Assembly (NCBI GenBank): GCA_963741995.1
Contig: CAVUKI010000002.1
Coordinates: forward strand, 186,001 to 250,000
Source of the DNA: Bog-473 sp963741995
Lineage (GTDB): Bacteria > Actinomycetota > Acidimicrobiia > Acidimicrobiales > RAAP-2
Direction of reading: 5' to 3'
Length of the DNA stretch: 64,000 bases
In this document: positions 60,422 through 64,000 of the stretch, one piece after another
Numbering within the stretch: the first letter of the stretch is position 1
Layout of the letters: every line of letters starts with the position of its first letter
Position numbers and translations under genes: made by a program
Notes under the pieces: generated by a model
The model's database searches: none
Seen by the model: only the letters and a program-made list of their open reading frames with translations
What the model was told of the DNA's origin: nothing

Positions 60422-61197
60422 TGTGCCGCCCCCTTGATGGTTGCTCGGTTGGATGTGGAACTGGGTGTCGAAGTCGAACCTGAACGTGAACGTGAACGTG
60501 AGCTGGAGCTCAAACCGGGAGATTCGCCCGCCACCTCAAGGCGCAGGGCGAGGATGCCGGGCAGGACGAAGGTGCGCACCAGCGCCCGGGTGTCGGCCGG
60601 GTCGGTCAGGTCGGCGTACGGGGACGGGTCCGAGGTGTAGGCCATGACGATGCGCACGGCCCACTCGGCCGCCCGGGAGGCCTGCTCGGGCTCGAGCCAG
60701 CGGGCGAAGAACGGAGCAGCCAGGTCGCTGGCGACCCGCATCACCTGGTCGAAGCCGCCGAACGTGACAAAGGGCAGGACGGCGCCGGGCTCGTACTCGA
60801 GGAGGTAGGTCAAGGGCTCATGGCCACGGAGCCAACGGGCCGACTCGACCATGCCGGCGACCAGCACGTCCTCGAGGTCGCCGGCCTCGCCCATGACGAC
60901 GGCGAGGGATGAGAACAGACGCGCGACCTCGGTCTCGACCACGGCGGCGAGGATGCCCTCCTTGCCACGCGGGAAGGCGCGGTAGGCGGTGGCACGGGAA
61001 AGGCCGGCGGCGCGAGCGATGTCGTCGACCGTTGTCTTGGCGATGCCCTGGCGGGCCAGGCAGTGCAGCGCCCCGTCCACGAGGCGGACACGGGTCGACG
61101 AGCGGTCGTCTGCTCCGAGGTGTCGCACGACGCTGTCCCGCACCCCAGCCGGCGGGCCGGTCTCGACGACTTCAGATCGTGCCGCTGTCGAACCCAC
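60418..61197 (-). CDS. TetR-family regulator coupled to the diiron protein
   Basis: A TetR regulator of about 259 residues. The HTH is GALHCLARQGIAKTTVDDIARAAGLSRA, then TAYRAFPRGKEGIL. The frame also offers GTG 61206, but a TTGACA-N18-TACTGT promoter would overlap that codon; GTG 61197 falls at the expected transcription start, so a leaderless message is predicted. The C terminus is a low-complexity SSSSRSRSRSGSTST tail produced by a hexanucleotide tract. The stop overlaps the diiron gene ATG. The protein likely senses the substrate or product of that enzyme (inference). Confidence 0.88.
   Translation of the reverse strand: MGSTAARSEVVETGPPAGVRDSVVRHLGADDRSSTRVRLVDGALHCLARQGIAKTTVDDIARAAGLSRATAYRAFPRGKEGILAAVVETEVARLFSSLAVVMGEAGDLEDVLVAGMVESARWLRGHEPLTYLLEYEPGAVLPFVTFGGFDQVMRVASDLAAPFFARWLEPEQASRAAEWAVRIVMAYTSDPSPYADLTDPADTRALVRTFVLPGILALRLEVAGESPGLSSSSRSRSRSGSTSTPSSTSNRATIKGAAQ
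60482..60500. repeat. GAACGT hexanucleotide tract in a TetR tail
   Basis: Three tandem GAACGT units on the plus strand, flanked by related GAACCT and GAGCTG words, encode the alternating Ser-Arg tail of the TetR regulator. It belongs to the same class of frame-neutral gene-end repeats as those in hisS and secF. Confidence 0.75.
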
Positions 61198-61204
61198 TGG
61201 TGAC

Positions 61205-61234
61205 ACAGTATGGCGTTTTTTGTCTCACTGTCAA
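61205..61234 (-). promoter_or_regulatory. TTGACA/TACTGT promoter with inverted TGACA arms
   Basis: On the minus strand a perfect -35 TTGACA (61229-61234) and a TACTGT -10 (61205-61210) are separated by 18 bp. TGACA and TGTCA flank the element as an inverted pair, and a second TGAGACA half-site lies inside, so the TetR regulator may bind here. The predicted start of transcription is close to GTG 61197. Confidence 0.55.
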
Positions 61235-61282
61235 CCACTCGGGCACGTGGGGCGCGACCGCGACGGAGATGGGGCCTCGACT

Positions 61283-62173
61283 TCAGTTGAGATTGAAATG
61301 CCCTGGTGCGATGGAGGTGATGAGCAGGGCCAGGACGGCCAGCATGGCCACGCTCCCCCCGACGGTGAGCACCAGTGCGGTCCTGTGGTCCCGCAGCTCG
61401 CCGGCGTAGTCGTACAGGAGGCCCAGGAGCCCGCCCACGACCAGACCACCGAGGTGGGCCCGCCAGTCGGTGTTGCCCGTGAAGCCCAGCGCCAAGTTCA
61501 GGACCAGCAGGATGGCCACCGGCGTCACCGGCAGGCGACGGCGGAGCCCCACCACGAGGTAGGCGCCCAGGACGCCCATGATGGCGCCGGACGCCCCGAT
61601 ACCCAGCTCGTTGTGGGGGCCAAGCAGGTAAGAGCCGACACTCCCCCCGAGCCCGGCCAAGAGGTAGAGGGCGACGAAGCGCACCTTGCCCAGGAGCACC
61701 TCGAGCGCGGGACCGACGATGAGCAGGGTGATCATGTTGAAGAAGATGTGCTGGAAGCTGGCGTGGAGCCACATGGCCGTGAAGGCCCGGTAGTACTGAT
61801 GCAGCGAATGCACCCCGTCGGGCCACAGGCCGTAGCGGTCGATGACGCGGGTGTTGGTCCCGAAGCCCTCGAGGAAGAACACCACCACGTTGATGGCGAT
61901 GATGGCGAGTACGACCGGCGTCGGATTGGTGGAGCCCACCACACCGGTCCGGCCCCGACTGGTGTGGGTGAAGGCAGGGACGTGCCGCGAACGCTTGGCC
62001 CCTTCGGAGGTGCACTCCGGGCACTGCCAGCCGACCCGTGCCTCGATCATGCAGTCGGTGCAGATGGGGCGGTCGCAGTGGGCGCACAACACCGAGGCCG
62101 CCTTGTCGGGGTGGCGGTAGCAGGGCGGGGGCGGTACGGGCTGGGGCTGGGGTTGCAGCTCGGAACCGCTCAC
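61283..62173 (-). CDS. Rhomboid intramembrane serine protease with N-terminal zinc-binding region
   Basis: A 296-residue rhomboid protease. An N-terminal zinc ribbon/B-box-like segment has CYRHPDKAASVLCAHCDRPIC and QCPECTSEG. Six helices follow with WLHASFQHIFFNM (oxyanion His/Asn), the nucleophile in GIGASGAIMGVLGAYL and the catalytic His in WRAHLGGLVVGGLLG, so the Ser-His dyad is complete. The first residues are a QPQPQPVPPPP run from a short repeat. GTG 62173 overlaps the TetR stop (GTGA 62170-62173). Substrates of bacterial rhomboids are mostly unknown. Confidence 0.92.
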   Translation of the reverse strand: MSGSELQPQPQPVPPPPCYRHPDKAASVLCAHCDRPICTDCMIEARVGWQCPECTSEGAKRSRHVPAFTHTSRGRTGVVGSTNPTPVVLAIIAINVVVFFLEGFGTNTRVIDRYGLWPDGVHSLHQYYRAFTAMWLHASFQHIFFNMITLLIVGPALEVLLGKVRFVALYLLAGLGGSVGSYLLGPHNELGIGASGAIMGVLGAYLVVGLRRRLPVTPVAILLVLNLALGFTGNTDWRAHLGGLVVGGLLGLLYDYAGELRDHRTALVLTVGGSVAMLAVLALLITSIAPGHFNLN

Positions 62174-62730
62174 CGGATGCCGGCGAGCAACTCGGAGCGG
62201 ACCAGCAGCGCCACCTGCTCGGGGTCGTTGAGGTCCCAGCGTCCCGGGGAGCTGATGTAGGAGAGCACCATGCGAGCAAGGAAGTCGGCCGCCCCGTCGA
62301 GGTCGGTGCCTTCCGCCATGCCGTGGCGCACGAGATACGGCGCCAGGAACGCGGCCACCAGTGTGTGCGTCTGGTCCGCCTCCGTGGACAGCCGGGGCAG
62401 GAGGATGTCGGGCTCGGTCACCAGGATCCGTTGGAGCACCTCGTGTTCGACCAGGGCCCGGTGGGCGAACATCAGCCCGCGCTCCATCACCTCTTCCAGC
62501 GTGTCGGCGTCGGAGACCTCCTGATACAGCCGCAGGAAGAAGCGGGAGAACTCCCAACCCACAACGGCGGAGAGCAGCTCGTCGCGTCCACCCGGGAAGT
62601 AGCGGTAGACCGTCGCCCGCGAGACGCCTGCCTCGCGGGCCGCGTCCTCGACCGTCGTCTTGGCCAGTCCCCAGCGGGCCACGCAGTCGTACGTCGCCTG
62701 CAGGAGTCGCTCCCGGACGTCAGGATTCAC
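62170..62730 (-). CDS. TetR-family regulator between dapB and the rhomboid gene
   Basis: A 186-residue TetR protein. The HTH reads TYDCVARWGLAKTTVEDAAREAG followed by VSRATVYRYFPGGRDELLSAV; the ligand domain includes RGLMFAHRALVEHEVLQRIL. GTG 62730 is chosen because it sits in the dapB stop (GTGA 62727-62730); the frame stays open upstream inside dapB. It is thus translationally coupled to dapB before it and to the rhomboid gene after it. The ligand is unknown. Confidence 0.9.
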   Translation of the reverse strand: MNPDVRERLLQATYDCVARWGLAKTTVEDAAREAGVSRATVYRYFPGGRDELLSAVVGWEFSRFFLRLYQEVSDADTLEEVMERGLMFAHRALVEHEVLQRILVTEPDILLPRLSTEADQTHTLVAAFLAPYLVRHGMAEGTDLDGAADFLARMVLSYISSPGRWDLNDPEQVALLVRSELLAGIR

Positions 62731-63518
62731 AGCCCCAGCAACGCCTGGAGGCCGACCGTCAGCCCGGGCCGGCCGGCCACGGCGCGCACGGCGAGCAGCA
62801 CGCCGGGCATGAACGAGCGGCGGTCGTACGAGTCGTGGCGGATGGTCAGGCACTGGCCCGGCGCACCGAAGATGACCTCCTCGTGCGCAACAAGGCCGGG
62901 CAGGCGCACCGAGTGCACGTGCACGCCGTCGGGTGCTTCGGCGCCGCGGGCCCCGGCCAGCACGAAGTCGGTTGTCGGGTCGGGCGGCAAGGCGTCGCTC
63001 CCGGCCTCACGCCGGGCCGCCGCGATCACCGCCGCCGTGTGCATGGCGGTGCCCGATGGCGCATCGCGCTTCGCATCATGGTGCAGCTCAATGATCTCGA
63101 CCCCGTCCATGTGTGGCGCAGCGATACGAGAGAGGTGGAGCAGCAGCACCGCTCCGATGGCGAAGTTGGGCACGACGACCACGTTGGCGCCGGTGCCGCT
63201 GCCCGAGAAGAGTGCCGCGATGTCGGCCACATCGCTGTCGGACAGCCCGCTCGTCCCGATGACGGCGTGGATGCCCTCGACGGCGTAGTGCCGCGCGTTG
63301 TGGCGGACCGCCTCGGCAATGGTGAAGTCGACCACGACCTCGGCCCCGAGATCGGACAGCGCGTTCACCTCGCCGATGATCGTGAGGCCGCACACCTCCG
63401 CCCCGACATGGCCGGGGTCGATGGCGGCGACCAGTTCCAGGTCGGCCGCCTCCGAGACGGCCCGGCAGACCTCCCGGCCCATGCGACCGCCGGCGCCGAC
63501 CACACCGACCTTCTGCAT
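62727..63518 (-). CDS. dapB: 4-Hydroxy-tetrahydrodipicolinate reductase
   Basis: A 263-residue DapB, the NAD(P)H reductase after DapA in diaminopimelate synthesis. VGVVGAGGRMGREVCRAV is the nucleotide-binding loop, VVDFTIAEAVRHNARHYAVEG and VIGTSGLSD follow, and the substrate motif ELHHDAKRDAPSGTAMHTA has the catalytic His/Lys. ATG 63518 is preferred; a TTG three codons earlier also fits. It starts 10 bp after the M16 peptidase stop, a frequent arrangement. Its stop overlaps the TetR GTG. Confidence 0.95.
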   Translation of the reverse strand: MQKVGVVGAGGRMGREVCRAVSEAADLELVAAIDPGHVGAEVCGLTIIGEVNALSDLGAEVVVDFTIAEAVRHNARHYAVEGIHAVIGTSGLSDSDVADIAALFSGSGTGANVVVVPNFAIGAVLLLHLSRIAAPHMDGVEIIELHHDAKRDAPSGTAMHTAAVIAAARREAGSDALPPDPTTDFVLAGARGAEAPDGVHVHSVRLPGLVAHEEVIFGAPGQCLTIRHDSYDRRSFMPGVLLAVRAVAGRPGLTVGLQALLGL

Positions 63519-63528
63519 GGCACCCAAG

Positions 63529-64000
63529 CTACCGGGCGGCCAGGGCGGGTTGGCGGGACTCGAAGTCGCGCCGGTCGAAGGGGCCGACGGCGCTCAGCGT
63601 GCGGGGCGACTCCACCAGTGCCGCCGCCACCTCCAGGACGTCGGCCCGCCGGATCTCGTCAATGCGGGCGAGCACCTCGTCCACCGAGAGCACCTCGCCA
63701 CGCAGCAGCATGGACGCGCCGAGGCGGGTCATGCGGGCACCCGAGTCCTCGCCCGAGAGGAGCATCTCGGCGCGCAGATTGCCCTTGGCCACCGCCAGTT
63801 CCCGATCAGTCACCCCGTCGGCGGCCAGGATCTCGAGCTCTGCGGTGACGATCTGCAGCACCTCGTCGACATGCTCAGGCGCCGTGCCCACCACCACGGC
63901 GAGCGATCCGCTGTCCTCGTAGGCCGCCCGCTCCGACCACACCGAGTACGCCAGCCCACGCTCCTCACGCACCTTCTGGAAGAGCCGGCTGGACAAGCCG
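63529..64000 (-). CDS. M16-family zinc metallopeptidase, 5' part outside the window
   Basis: The C-terminal 157 or so residues of an M16 (pitrilysin-like) processing peptidase. GMSSRLFQKVREERGLAYSV, beginning at the very end of the window, is the strongly conserved substrate-binding R/Y block, followed by GTAPEHVDEVLQIVTAELEIL and LRAEMLLSGEDSGARMTRLG. The catalytic HxxEH is upstream of the window. It precedes dapB in a likely operon. The frame continues beyond 64000. Confidence 0.88.
   Translation of the reverse strand, partial: GLSSRLFQKVREERGLAYSVWSERAAYEDSGSLAVVVGTAPEHVDEVLQIVTAELEILAADGVTDRELAVAKGNLRAEMLLSGEDSGARMTRLGASMLLRGEVLSVDEVLARIDEIRRADVLEVAAALVESPRTLSAVGPFDRRDFESRQPALAAR

Noticed and set aside
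1..64000. tRNA, rRNA, tmRNA, RNase P or insertion sequences
   Set aside because: I looked for T-loop consensus words, known RNA motifs, transposase motifs and terminal repeats in the intergenic parts and found none convincing.

Overview
The window is very GC-rich and gene-dense, and most genes lie on the minus strand. Several features point to the Actinobacteria: an F420-type LLM oxidoreductase, a DUF222/HNH protein, a bifunctional RXKD-type Rel, menaquinone genes and many GTG/TTG starts. A secreted peptidase ends in repeats of the type YWLVASDGGIF, which I associate with Acidimicrobiia, so an acidimicrobial genome or metagenome-assembled genome is my best guess. I see no rRNA, tRNA, CRISPR array, insertion sequence or replication origin.

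Region 1 (1-14.4 kb) holds a partial MaoC hydratase, menG-menF, a two-component system with a polyprenol-phosphate mannosyltransferase, an AI-2E transporter, a flippase-like membrane protein, a methyltransferase, a GT87 mannosyltransferase, ppk, an ftsW-like gene, and a monooxygenase coupled to a 32-codon ORF. Region 2 (14.4-18.9 kb) is visibly less GC-rich, especially at third codon positions. It carries a TetR gene, a GT39 glycosyltransferase, two small enzymes (gamma-glutamylcyclotransferase-like and glyoxalase-like) and an unknown acidic protein, and it looks acquired. Region 3 (19-21.7 kb) has rodA with a DUF151 nuclease and a divergent MscS channel.

Region 4 (21.7-49.6 kb, minus strand) is a housekeeping superoperon read in the order yebC-ruvC-ruvA-ruvB ... 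yajC-secD-secF-rel-hisS-aspS-rarA-[S53 peptidase]-alaS-ruvX-mltG-aroE. It combines Holliday-junction processing, Sec translocation, the stringent response, tRNA charging and cell-wall/aromatic synthesis. Two blocks interrupt the order I expect from related genomes: a sedolisin between rarA and alaS, and a block of about 5.8 kb (gap, response regulator, PAS histidine kinase, ABC exporter) between ruvB and yajC. Region 5 (49.9-56.6 kb) is an accessory stretch: alpha/beta hydrolase, HNH protein, membrane proteins, LLM oxidoreductase, SDR and a potassium channel. Region 6 (56.6-64 kb) has rnj-dapA, a diiron protein with its TetR, rhomboid-TetR-dapB, and a partial M16 peptidase.

Three patterns cross these regions. 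First, ruvA, the ABC exporter, secD and secF each carry apparent one-base frameshifts, all within about 11 kb, so assembly error is the likeliest explanation. Second, neighbouring genes very often overlap by exactly 4 bp (ATGA/GTGA), implying translational coupling. Third, short tandem repeats of 6-15 bp lie at gene ends and create low-complexity tails (AE, SG, SR, ADAPA, DP). No clearly new multi-gene system is evident. The least explained items are the coupled 32-codon ORF, the sedolisin translated from the rarA stop, the diiron/TetR pair and the 0.95-kb empty region before the second two-component system.
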